NCBI GenBank assembly: GCA_046296655.1
Contig: JBKBLE010000030.1
Location: 1-26,210 of the forward strand
Direction: 5' to 3'
DNA length: 26,210 bases
Source of the DNA: Cloacibacterium sp046296655
GTDB taxonomy: Bacteria > Bacteroidota > Bacteroidia > Flavobacteriales > Weeksellaceae
Positions within the stretch are counted from its first letter, which is position 1, and every line of letters starts with the position of its first letter. Of the stretch, positions 14,706 through 22,942 are shown piece after piece. The position numbers were made by a program, and so were the translations under genes. Under the pieces are notes generated by a model. That model had not been told where the DNA came from. It made no database searches and was given only the letters and a program-made list of their open reading frames with translations.

Positions 14706-17366
14706 ATGGCTAATAAAATCTCATTATCTCGTTTAGAAACCTTCCTTTTTGATGCATGTGACATCCTCAGAGGTAACATGGACGCATCTGAATACAAGGA
14801 ATACATTATTTCCATGTTGTTTCTGAAACGGGTAAACGACCAGTTTGAAGTGCACCGTGACAGAAGAAAGAAAACATTGACGGATGTTCGTGGTGTGAGT
14901 GACCCAGAAATTCTTTACGGAGAACTGGAAAGACAAAATGCACCTGAATATGATTTCTTTGTTCCCCTTGCTGCACGTTGGAAAAAACTTGAAGGCGACC
15001 CTGAAACCTATATTGACAGTGAGGGCAACGAACAGCGTTACAATTTCATCAAAGATTTGACCGAAGAAATTGGCGACCACCTCAATAAGGCTTTAGCTGC
15101 TTTGCAGGAAGCCAACCTTGACAAACTGGACGGTGTGTTCAATCAGGACAACATCAACTTCAACAAGACATTTGGGAAAAACAACAAGCAAATCAGTGAT
15201 GAAGATTTGCGAAAACTCATTCAGCATTTCAACAGAATGAATTTGCGGGATGATAATTTGGAGTTCCCCGACCTGATGGGTGCTGCGTATGAATATCTCA
15301 TCAAGCATTTTGCCGACAGTGCCGGAAAGAAAGCCGGAGAATTCTACACACCAAACGAAATTGTAAAACTGCTGGTAAACATTCTTGAACCGGGTGAAAA
15401 TGCAGAAATCTATGACCCGACTGTGGGAAGTGGCGGTATGCTGATTGAATGTAAAAACTATGTGGAAAGCCGTTACGGTTCAGCAAGAAACATTACACTA
15501 TACGGACAAGAGAAAAGCGGAACAGTTTGGGGCTTGTGTAAAATGAACATGTTGTTCCATAATATTTACGACAGCAAAATTCTGAATGGCGATACCTTGC
15601 TCAATCCGTTACATCAGGAGCATGGGGAACTGAAAACCTTTGACATTGTGATTGCCAATCCACCTTTTTCGCAGGATTACAGCACAACCAATATGAAATT
15701 CAAGGAACGCTTTAGTTTTTGGATGCCTAACAAAGACAAAGCCGATTTCATGTTTGTGCAACACATGGTGGCTTCGCTGAACAATGCCGGACGTATGGCT
15801 GTGGTAATGCCGCACGGAGTGTTGTATCGGGGTGGTGAGGAAAAAAAATTCCGTGAGTGGCTCGTTGGCCGCGGCTATCTGGAAGCGGTGATTGGCTTGC
15901 CTTCTGCCTTGTTTTATGGAACTGGTATTGGTGCTTGTGTTTTGGTGATTAACAAAGCCAGAGCACACGAAAGAGACCATGTGCTGTTTATCAATGCCGA
16001 CCGTGAATACAAAGAGGGCAAAAACCAAAACAAACTTCGCCCCGAAGATTTGGAGAAAATTGCCTACACCTACCGTCACAAAAAGGAAACACCCAAATAC
16101 AGCAAGTTAGTGGCAAAGAGCAAAGCCATTGATGAACACAACAATCTGGAGAACGAAGATTTCAATTTCAACATTCGCAGGTTTGTGGACAATGCACCGC
16201 CACCCGAACCGCAGGATGTGCATGCCCACTTGCAAGGCGGCATTCCTGAAAGTGAAGTAAAAGCATTAACCGATTATTTCAACTGCTATGCAGGTTTGGA
16301 AGCCAAGTTGTTTGAGCCATTAAAACCAAACTATTTGAAATTTTTTGAAACTCTTGCTCACAAAGAGGACATTAAAAAACTATTTGATGAAAGCCCTGAA
16401 ATAAAAAATGCTTTTGCCCAATACACCCAAGCCATTGCCGAGTGGTGGCAACAGCAAATTCCTGCTATTGAGCAATTACCCCAAGGACAAGCCAATGTGT
16501 TTGACCTTTACCATGATTTTTCCCGAACGCTGACCGAGAAGCTAAACGCACTACCCATTTTAGACGACTTTAAAAGCCGTGGTTCGTTTGCTGCATACTG
16601 GAACAGCATTACCAACGACATAAAAAGTGTGATTGCCAGCGGATGGAATGCCGAACTGATACCCGATGATGAAATTTTGCAAAGCCAGTTTCCTGAAGTG
16701 CTAAAAGAACTGAAGGACAATGAAGCAAGGCGAGACGAACTGCAAGCCAAATTTGACGAGGTAAACGAACTGGAAGATGATGTTTGGAATGAAGAAGATT
16801 ACGAAGTATGGCGAAGCAAAGAACTGAAAGAACACAAAGACAGCATTAAAGAACTGAAAGGCGAACGTAAGGAAGCCGATAAGGAATATAAACTGCTTTT
16901 GAAAAGGTTAAAAGCCAACGAAAAGGCATTGAAAAAACAACCCGAATTGACGGAAGAAGTTGCTGCTTTAGCCAAAGAAGCGGAAAAACTGCTTGCCGAA
17001 GTGCAACGATTGGATGCACGGCTTAAAACGGAAGAAAACCGAATAGCCAAGCACAGTGAACTGGAAGAAGAACTAAAAGTATGCAAGCGAAAAATTAAAG
17101 AAATAAAAGACCGTAAGCAGGCATTGGTTGACCAGGCACGCCTGCTCATTACTCCCGAAGAAGCCAAAGAACTGATAATGCAACGCTGGCTGCAAACCTT
17201 GCAACAAACTGTGAACGATTATTTGCAAGCCCACCAGCGCCAATTGTTGCAGGCAGTGGAGAATGTATGGGAGAAATATACTACTACTCTTCATGGAATA
17301 TTGAATTCAAGAGAAGCCGATACAAAAGCTCTAAATAAATTTTTAATCGAATTGGGCTATGAGTAA
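14706..17366 (+). CDS. hsdM: Type I restriction-modification methyltransferase subunit HsdM, long form
   Basis: Modification subunit that methylates adenine in the bipartite site chosen by HsdS, using S-adenosylmethionine; also part of the HsdR2M2S1 nuclease. From the N-terminus: an HsdM_N helical domain (about 5-165, LETFLFDACDILRG); the N6-MTase domain with motif I DPTVGSGGML at D237 and motif IV NPPF at N318; then a long tail. Residues about 665-815 form a highly charged, Lys/Glu-rich predicted coiled coil. The protein has 886 residues, against about 500-550 for ordinary HsdM, so the C-terminal 350 are extra. GC content is visibly higher than in the genes left of 13.4 kb, which suggests acquisition from elsewhere. 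It overlaps hsdS by 8 nt. Confidence 0.96.
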   Translation: MANKISLSRLETFLFDACDILRGNMDASEYKEYIISMLFLKRVNDQFEVHRDRRKKTLTDVRGVSDPEILYGELERQNAPEYDFFVPLAARWKKLEGDPETYIDSEGNEQRYNFIKDLTEEIGDHLNKALAALQEANLDKLDGVFNQDNINFNKTFGKNNKQISDEDLRKLIQHFNRMNLRDDNLEFPDLMGAAYEYLIKHFADSAGKKAGEFYTPNEIVKLLVNILEPGENAEIYDPTVGSGGMLIECKNYVESRYGSARNITLYGQEKSGTVWGLCKMNMLFHNIYDSKILNGDTLLNPLHQEHGELKTFDIVIANPPFSQDYSTTNMKFKERFSFWMPNKDKADFMFVQHMVASLNNAGRMAVVMPHGVLYRGGEEKKFREWLVGRGYLEAVIGLPSALFYGTGIGACVLVINKARAHERDHVLFINADREYKEGKNQNKLRPEDLEKIAYTYRHKKETPKYSKLVAKSKAIDEHNNLENEDFNFNIRRFVDNAPPPEPQDVHAHLQGGIPESEVKALTDYFNCYAGLEAKLFEPLKPNYLKFFETLAHKEDIKKLFDESPEIKNAFAQYTQAIAEWWQQQIPAIEQLPQGQANVFDLYHDFSRTLTEKLNALPILDDFKSRGSFAAYWNSITNDIKSVIASGWNAELIPDDEILQSQFPEVLKELKDNEARRDELQAKFDEVNELEDDVWNEEDYEVWRSKELKEHKDSIKELKGERKEADKEYKLLLKRLKANEKALKKQPELTEEVAALAKEAEKLLAEVQRLDARLKTEENRIAKHSELEEELKVCKRKIKEIKDRKQALVDQARLLITPEEAKELIMQRWLQTLQQTVNDYLQAHQRQLLQAVENVWEKYTTTLHGILNSREADTKALNKFLIELGYE

Positions 17367-18597
17367 AAGGAAGGAAAAAATATTGGGTGAAATTGGTTTC
17401 ACCTACGCTGGCCTTTCCGGTAAAACTCAAAAAGATTTTGGGAGAGGTAAGCCTTTTATTCCATTTATGAACATAATGTCAAATGGAAAAATTGACCCGA
17501 AGTTTATGGGGCTTGTTGATGTTGCTCCAAATGAAAGACAAAATGCTGTTCAAAAAGGTGATTTGTTTTTCACTACATCATCTGAAACCCCTGAAGAAGT
17601 GGGAATGACATCAGTTTTATTAGAAGATGTTGGCGAGTGTTATTTGAATAGCTTTTGTTTTGGATTTCGGCTTTTCAACTTTGATGATTTAATACCTGAG
17701 TTTGCTCCTTATCTATTCCGTGGCAATGATGTTAGAAAGCAAATCATCAATTTAGGACAAGGTTATACTCGTTTTAATCTGCCAAAAACAGAGTTACTGA
17801 AAAAGTTAAAGCTTTCACTTCCTTCCGAAAACGAACAAAAGAAAATTTCTGCAATACTAACAAAAGCAGATTCAATAATAGAAAAAACCCAATCCGCCAT
17901 TGCCAAATACAAAGCCATTAAGCAAGGCATGTTGCAGGATTTGTTTACCCGTGGCATAGACCTGAACACCAACAAACTCCGCCCCCGCTACCAAGATGCA
18001 CCGGAGTTATATAAGGAAAGTAAGTTGGGGATGATACCGAGGGAGTGGGACGACGATGTTTTGGGAAATATAATTAGTGTTTCAAGTGGTGAGGGATTGA
18101 CGCAAGAAAACATCAAACCCGGTATACATTTAATTTATGGCGGTAATGGTATTAATGGTTCACACTCAGAATATTTATTTGAAGATTCAAAACTTATTAT
18201 TGGTAGGGTTGGCGAATATTGCGGAAATGCCTACATCACTAAACCATTTTCATGGGTTACTGATAATGCATTAGTTGTAACTCCACTTAAAAAAGTGTTC
18301 TTAATGAACTTCTGGCAATATTATTTGAATTTTCTTGACCTAAATTCATTGGCATTTGTTGGTGCACAGCCAGTAATAACCGGAGGGTTGATTAACAAAG
18401 TTGTTGTAAAGGAAATTCCAGAAGATGAACAAATATTAATTGCTGAAAGATTAAAAACAATAGACAATAAACTCCATATCGAGCAAACCTACTTACAGAA
18501 AATGCAAAGCCTTAAAAAGGGATTGATGGAAGATTTATTGAGTGGGAGGAAGCAGGTGAAAGTTGCAGAAGAAGTATTAACCCAAAGCGAGAACTAA
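17359..18597 (+). CDS. hsdS: Type I restriction-modification specificity subunit HsdS
   Basis: DNA-recognition subunit of the type I complex. It has 412 residues with two target-recognition domains (about 1-150 and 205-345), each followed by a conserved coiled-coil spacer: about 150-205 (LSLPSENEQKKISAILTKAD, ending QGMLQDLFTRGID) and about 350-400 (EIPEDEQILIAERL, ending KKGLMEDLLSGR). Such a bipartite layout implies a split asymmetric target. It starts inside the end of hsdM (ATGAGTAA overlap), implying translational coupling. Codon use in the TRDs is more AT-rich than in hsdM and hsdR, as expected if TRDs are exchanged by recombination. No second or partial hsdS is nearby, so inversion-based phase variation is not evident. 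Confidence 0.95.
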   Translation: MSKRKEKILGEIGFTYAGLSGKTQKDFGRGKPFIPFMNIMSNGKIDPKFMGLVDVAPNERQNAVQKGDLFFTTSSETPEEVGMTSVLLEDVGECYLNSFCFGFRLFNFDDLIPEFAPYLFRGNDVRKQIINLGQGYTRFNLPKTELLKKLKLSLPSENEQKKISAILTKADSIIEKTQSAIAKYKAIKQGMLQDLFTRGIDLNTNKLRPRYQDAPELYKESKLGMIPREWDDDVLGNIISVSSGEGLTQENIKPGIHLIYGGNGINGSHSEYLFEDSKLIIGRVGEYCGNAYITKPFSWVTDNALVVTPLKKVFLMNFWQYYLNFLDLNSLAFVGAQPVITGGLINKVVVKEIPEDEQILIAERLKTIDNKLHIEQTYLQKMQSLKKGLMEDLLSGRKQVKVAEEVLTQSEN

Positions 18598-18598
18598 T

Positions 18599-21500
18599 AT
18601 GGCTGAATATATCAATGTAGAAAAACCGTTTTTAGATAAGTTACGCCAATTAGGTTGGCAAGTGATAGACCAGGGCATTGGCGTTCCGCAAGATCCTGCA
18701 AAAAGTTTTAGAGAACACTTTAAACAGGTGTTGCTACCCCAAATATTTAAAGACACCATAAAATCCATCAACAAAACCGCAGACGGCAGAGAATGGCTAA
18801 CCGACAGGCAATTGGAAGAATTGCTTACAGAAATTCAAAGCTTTTCAGGTAAAACCTTACATGAAGCCAATAAAGAAATTCACCGTTTATTGATTAAAGG
18901 CACAACGGTAAATAAAAACGAATTGACGGGTGAAGTAAATCCAACAGTTCGTCTGGTGGATTTCAAAAATTATGACAAGAATAGTTTTATTGCCATCAAT
19001 CAGTTTCGTTTGCTAACACCAGGAGCAAGCCGTCAGGGCATTATCCCCGATATTGTTTTGTTTCTGAATGGTTTGCCTTTGGTAGTAGTAGAAGCAAAAG
19101 ATTTTGATGTGGCTGAACCATTAAGCGAAGCTTTTTTGCAGGTTACCCGATATGCCAATACCAGAGAAGATGATTACGGAGTAAAAGAAGGCGAAGAACG
19201 GCTTTTTCACTACAATTTATTCAGCATCATCACCCACGGACATGAAGCCCGTGTGGGAACCATCAGTGCCGACTTTGATTTTTACAACAATTGGGTGGAC
19301 ATATTCCCCGAAGAATACAAAACGGTTGCTTTCCCACCTGACGAAGAACGGCAGGAAGTAATGATTTGCGGAATGCTGAACAAAGAAATCTTGGTGGACA
19401 TTCTGAAACACTACACGCTATTTATGGAAATCAAGAAAGGCGTGGAAGTGAAAATTGTAGCTCGTTACAATCAATATAGAGCCGTTGGTAAAATCATTCG
19501 TAATCTCCGTGAAGGAACAAACCCGAAAGAGAAAGGTGGTGTAGTATGGCATACACAAGGGAGCGGAAAAAGTTTGACTATGGTGTTTCTTATCCGAAAA
19601 CTCCGCAGCAGTGATGATTTAAAAGACCTGAAAATTATTTCCATTGTTGACCGTGTGGATTTGGAAGAGCAGTTGGCAGACACCTTAAAATATGCCAATG
19701 AATCATTGTCCATCATTGACAGCAAAACAGATTTGAACCTTTTGGATGATGATACCGGAAACTTAAATCTGGTGATGATTCACAAGTTTTTGGCAGACAA
19801 CAATGTTTCGGCACAATCGCTGATTGATGCCGGAGTAGTTCCCAAGTTTGAAAAATTTGAAACTATCAACAACAGCGACCGCATTTTACTAATGGTAGAT
19901 GAAGCCCACCGAACACAAGGCGGAGACATGGGTGATAATTTGTTCAATGCTTTTCCACAAGCAGTAAGAATTGGATTTACAGGAACTCCCTTACTAACCG
20001 AACGACACGAAATCAAAACCCATGAACGATTTGGTGGTAAATTGGATGAAAACGGTGAGCCGTGGATTGACAGCTACAAATTTGATAAGGCAGTAGCCGA
20101 CAGAGCCACCGTTGAAATAAAGTATATAGGAAAAGTTTCCAACGACAAAATAGACGATAGGGAACTGTTTGATGCTGAGTTTGAAGACTTGTTTCAGAAA
20201 AGAACACAAGAAGAAAGAGAAGAAATTCAAAGGCGTTACGGTTCATTTATTGCCTATCTCGAAAGCAAAGACCGAATTGCCGAAATAGCCAAAGACATTG
20301 TAGAACACTATTACACCGATATTTTGGTGAACGGATTTAAAGCACAAGTAGTGGCATCAAGCATTGTGGCAGCCGTTCGATACAAGTATGAACTGGAAAC
20401 TGCCATCAAGGATAAAATTGCTCAATTGAAAGCATTGCCTGATGAAGCCAGAGATGATGAACGCATAAAGCAACTGGAATTTTTAAAAGTTGCTGCCGTA
20501 GTTTCGGGCATGGGTAACAATGAACCCGGCTATATCAGCAAGGCAAGAAGCGAAGCCAAAGATTGGGATGCTGTAAACAGCTTCAAAAAAGACTTTGACT
20601 ATTCGCAGGAGGAAGGCGGACAATACAAAAAGCCCGAATCAGGTATAGGAATTTTGTGTGTTTGCGACCGCTTATTGACTGGCTTTGATGCTCCCATTGA
20701 GCAAGTAATGTATCTGGACAAAATCATGAAAGAGCATGATTTGTTCCAAGCCATCACAAGGGTAAACAGAACTAAAAAGGGAAAAACCTTTGGGCTTATT
20801 GTGGACTATATCGGCATCACCAAACACTTGCAACAAGCATTGGGTATTTACACAGACAAGGACAAAGAAAAGGCACAGCATTTCCTGAATGTGTTCCGTG
20901 ACATCAACAAAGAAATTCCTGTATTGGAAGCCCGCTATAAAAGGGTTTTGAATTTGTTCACAGAAAACAACTTGAACGAAATTGAAAACTTCCTGAATCA
21001 GAAATTTTCAGACCCAACAGCCGAATTTGAGTTTGCTGAAAGTTGCATTGAACAAGCCAAGAATATAAAGTTCAGAGCCGAATTACTCACCTATTCCAAA
21101 AGCTTCTTTGACAGTCTGGATTTGCTTTTCAATACACAAGCAGGTGGCGAATATTGGGTAATTGCGAAACGATTAGGATACTTACTTTGGAGAATTAAAG
21201 ACCGCTATAAAGACGAAACCATGGATTTGAAGTGGGCTTCAAAGAAAGTCCGCCAGCTAATTGACAAGCATTTATATTCCTTAGGCATTGACACAAAAGT
21301 TCAACAGGTTTCTATCCTTTCAGATGAGTTTAAATCTAAAGTTGATTACCTGAACAAAACGCCAAAATCGAAAGCATCTGAAATGGAACACGCCATTCGT
21401 TGGCACATTAAAGTAAATATTGAAAAAGACCCAACATTATACAGTCGTTTCAAAGACCGCCTTGAAACAATTTTAAATTCATACAAAGAGAATTGGGAAG

Positions 21501-21859
21501 AAATAGTAAAGCAGCTGGAAGGTTTGCGAGAAGAAATGGCTGAAGGTAGAAAAGTGGAAACCGAAGGCGTTTCAGTTGTGGAAGCACCATTTTATGAAAT
21601 TCTGAAATCTGCTCTGCCTATCGAAGATGAAAAAGAGATTGAGAAAACAAAGGAATTGTCACATACTTTGATACTCATTCTGAAAGAAACAGCACAGATA
21701 AATAACTTCTGGAATAAACCAGCAGAACAGCGTTTGATTTCGGGTCGAATAGAAGACGAAATTTATTATTCAAGAATCAACGGATTAATAGGTAAAGCAG
21801 CAGAACTGACAACAGAACTTTTGAAGTTGGCTAAAAACCGTGAAGCAGAATTAAGATGA
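18599..21859 (+). CDS. hsdR: Type I restriction endonuclease subunit HsdR
   Basis: ATP-dependent translocase/nuclease subunit that pulls DNA toward the bound complex and cuts at a distance. It has 1086 residues. The N-terminal nuclease has D151 in IIPD and E165-A-K167 in VVVEAKD, the PD-(D/E)xK core. The SF2 motor has Walker A GSGKS (G321-S325), DEAH at 434-437, then FTGTPL, and a later motif VI-like QAITRVNR. A helical C-terminal domain follows. All catalytic motifs are intact. The ATG lies 1 nt after the hsdS stop, and the 3' end overlaps the next gene by 4 nt, so the four genes form one coupled operon. Confidence 0.97.
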   Translation: MAEYINVEKPFLDKLRQLGWQVIDQGIGVPQDPAKSFREHFKQVLLPQIFKDTIKSINKTADGREWLTDRQLEELLTEIQSFSGKTLHEANKEIHRLLIKGTTVNKNELTGEVNPTVRLVDFKNYDKNSFIAINQFRLLTPGASRQGIIPDIVLFLNGLPLVVVEAKDFDVAEPLSEAFLQVTRYANTREDDYGVKEGEERLFHYNLFSIITHGHEARVGTISADFDFYNNWVDIFPEEYKTVAFPPDEERQEVMICGMLNKEILVDILKHYTLFMEIKKGVEVKIVARYNQYRAVGKIIRNLREGTNPKEKGGVVWHTQGSGKSLTMVFLIRKLRSSDDLKDLKIISIVDRVDLEEQLADTLKYANESLSIIDSKTDLNLLDDDTGNLNLVMIHKFLADNNVSAQSLIDAGVVPKFEKFETINNSDRILLMVDEAHRTQGGDMGDNLFNAFPQAVRIGFTGTPLLTERHEIKTHERFGGKLDENGEPWIDSYKFDKAVADRATVEIKYIGKVSNDKIDDRELFDAEFEDLFQKRTQEEREEIQRRYGSFIAYLESKDRIAEIAKDIVEHYYTDILVNGFKAQVVASSIVAAVRYKYELETAIKDKIAQLKALPDEARDDERIKQLEFLKVAAVVSGMGNNEPGYISKARSEAKDWDAVNSFKKDFDYSQEEGGQYKKPESGIGILCVCDRLLTGFDAPIEQVMYLDKIMKEHDLFQAITRVNRTKKGKTFGLIVDYIGITKHLQQALGIYTDKDKEKAQHFLNVFRDINKEIPVLEARYKRVLNLFTENNLNEIENFLNQKFSDPTAEFEFAESCIEQAKNIKFRAELLTYSKSFFDSLDLLFNTQAGGEYWVIAKRLGYLLWRIKDRYKDETMDLKWASKKVRQLIDKHLYSLGIDTKVQQVSILSDEFKSKVDYLNKTPKSKASEMEHAIRWHIKVNIEKDPTLYSRFKDRLETILNSYKENWEEIVKQLEGLREEMAEGRKVETEGVSVVEAPFYEILKSALPIEDEKEIEKTKELSHTLILILKETAQINNFWNKPAEQRLISGRIEDEIYYSRINGLIGKAAELTTELLKLAKNREAELR

Positions 21860-22539
21860 AGTTAGACAGTATTCATATTGACATTGAAAAAACCGAAAGA
21901 AGAAAAACGGTGAGCATCTTCATTGAACGAAACGGTTCAGTAAAAGTGCTTGCACCCATTACTGCCAGTGATGATAAAATTGAAGCAGCTGTAAAAGCAA
22001 AAGAGTATCAAATATTTCAGAAACTGGCTAAATGGAAAGAACTTAATCAGGGTAAAGTAAAACGTGAATATGTTGTTGGGCAATCATTTCTTTATTTGGG
22101 CAGAAACTACCGATTACAACTAACCGAGAATCAAGATGTGCCATTGAAAATATCAGGCGGCTTTTTTCATCTTGACAAAAAGTATTTACCAAAAGCGGAA
22201 AAGGTTTTTAAGGATTTTTATCGTGCAAAAGGACTGCAAAAAATTGAGGAGAGACTCAAATTGATAGAAGAAAAGTTTCAGACTAAACCAACAGCAATAA
22301 AAGTTTTGGAACTGCAAAACCGTTGGGCATCATGGACACCTAAAAACGGACTGAATTTTCACTGGAAATGTATCATGGCACCTGTTTCGGTTCTTGACTA
22401 TATCATTACTCATGAAATGGTTCATTTAAAACATCCAAATCACTCACCTGAATTTTGGAATGAACTGGACAAGAAAATGCCCAATTACCGTGAACATGAA
22501 GATTGGTTAAAAAGAAACGGAGTAAAAATGTCATTATGA
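21856..22539 (+). CDS. YgjP/DUF45 (M48-like) metallopeptidase linked to the type I R-M operon
   Basis: The protein has 227 residues with the zinc motif H186-E187-MV-H190 and a downstream HPNHSPEFW giving a likely third ligand (H196), typical of the YgjP/DUF45 (SprT-like) group. The N-terminal part (about 1-110) is a beta-rich region with RKTVSIFIERNGSVKVLAP. No signal peptide is seen, so it acts in the cytoplasm. Its ATG overlaps the hsdR stop (ATGA), so it is co-translated with the R-M system. Genes of this group are commonly found next to hsdR; their role there is not established, and proteolytic control of HsdR is one idea. The substrate is unknown. Confidence 0.9.
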   Translation: MKLDSIHIDIEKTERRKTVSIFIERNGSVKVLAPITASDDKIEAAVKAKEYQIFQKLAKWKELNQGKVKREYVVGQSFLYLGRNYRLQLTENQDVPLKISGGFFHLDKKYLPKAEKVFKDFYRAKGLQKIEERLKLIEEKFQTKPTAIKVLELQNRWASWTPKNGLNFHWKCIMAPVSVLDYIITHEMVHLKHPNHSPEFWNELDKKMPNYREHEDWLKRNGVKMSL

Positions 22540-22563
22540 GAACAAGCCAACACACAGGTGTAA

Positions 22564-22587
22564 GCACATTTGCAAGCCGCACAAGCC
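22564..22587 (+). repeat. Second copy of the 24-nt repeat flanking the R-M operon
   Basis: Identical over 24 nt to 14587-14610 and again followed by a GCTTGCA block (22613-22619) that pairs with TGCAAGC. The two copies are in direct orientation, 7977 bp apart, and bracket exactly the four-gene R-M operon. Confidence 0.85.
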
Positions 22588-22771
22588 CAAGCACAGACCA
22601 AAGCTTGCATAAGAGCTTCCACCTCTCCAACGCAGACAAAATTGAATTAAAAAAATCTCCTCCCCTTCTGAAAATAAAAAATAAACAACCGCACTGACCA
22701 ACACGACACAGACAATGACGGTTAAACTTAACAATGACAATGGTTTACAGACACGGTGGACAAGAACGCCA

Positions 22772-22907
22772 GCTGGTAACAGCGGTTTGGCGTAATGGGG
22801 GCGGACGTTCTTCGTATGAACATTTTTACTAAATTTGAACTGTGTGCTTCGTATCAAGTGTTGTGCTGAAAAGCCCCCACTACGCCAAGCCGCAGAACGT
22901 TACCAGC
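22772..22907 (+). repeat. Cassette-junction palindrome 1 (attC-like, non-canonical)
   Basis: The left arm is GCTGGTAAC, then A, then GCGGTTTGGCGTAATGGGGGC. The right arm is GCCCCCACTACGCCAAGCCGC, then AGAAC, then GTTACCAGC. The arms pair almost fully except for a 5-nt/1-nt asymmetry next to the outer boxes. The central loop (22803-22872) contains a motif, 22843-22867, shared with palindrome 2. No terminator-type T run follows. It separates the R-M operon from the GYF/AbiJ-like pair. Confidence 0.75.
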
Positions 22908-22942
22908 CATTTTATGACGACAGACAACAAATAGAATAAAGT

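Noticed and set aside
17359..18597. Phase-variable HsdS by inversion
   Set aside because: No second hsdS, partial TRD copy or nearby recombinase gene is seen.
22503..22697. 64-codon frame after the metallopeptidase gene
   Set aside because: Out of frame with the end of the real gene and runs over the 24-nt repeat; no protein-like features.
22772..22907. Palindrome 1 as a simple transcription terminator
   Set aside because: The loop is about 70 nt, there is no T run after the stem, and the loop sequence is conserved with palindrome 2.
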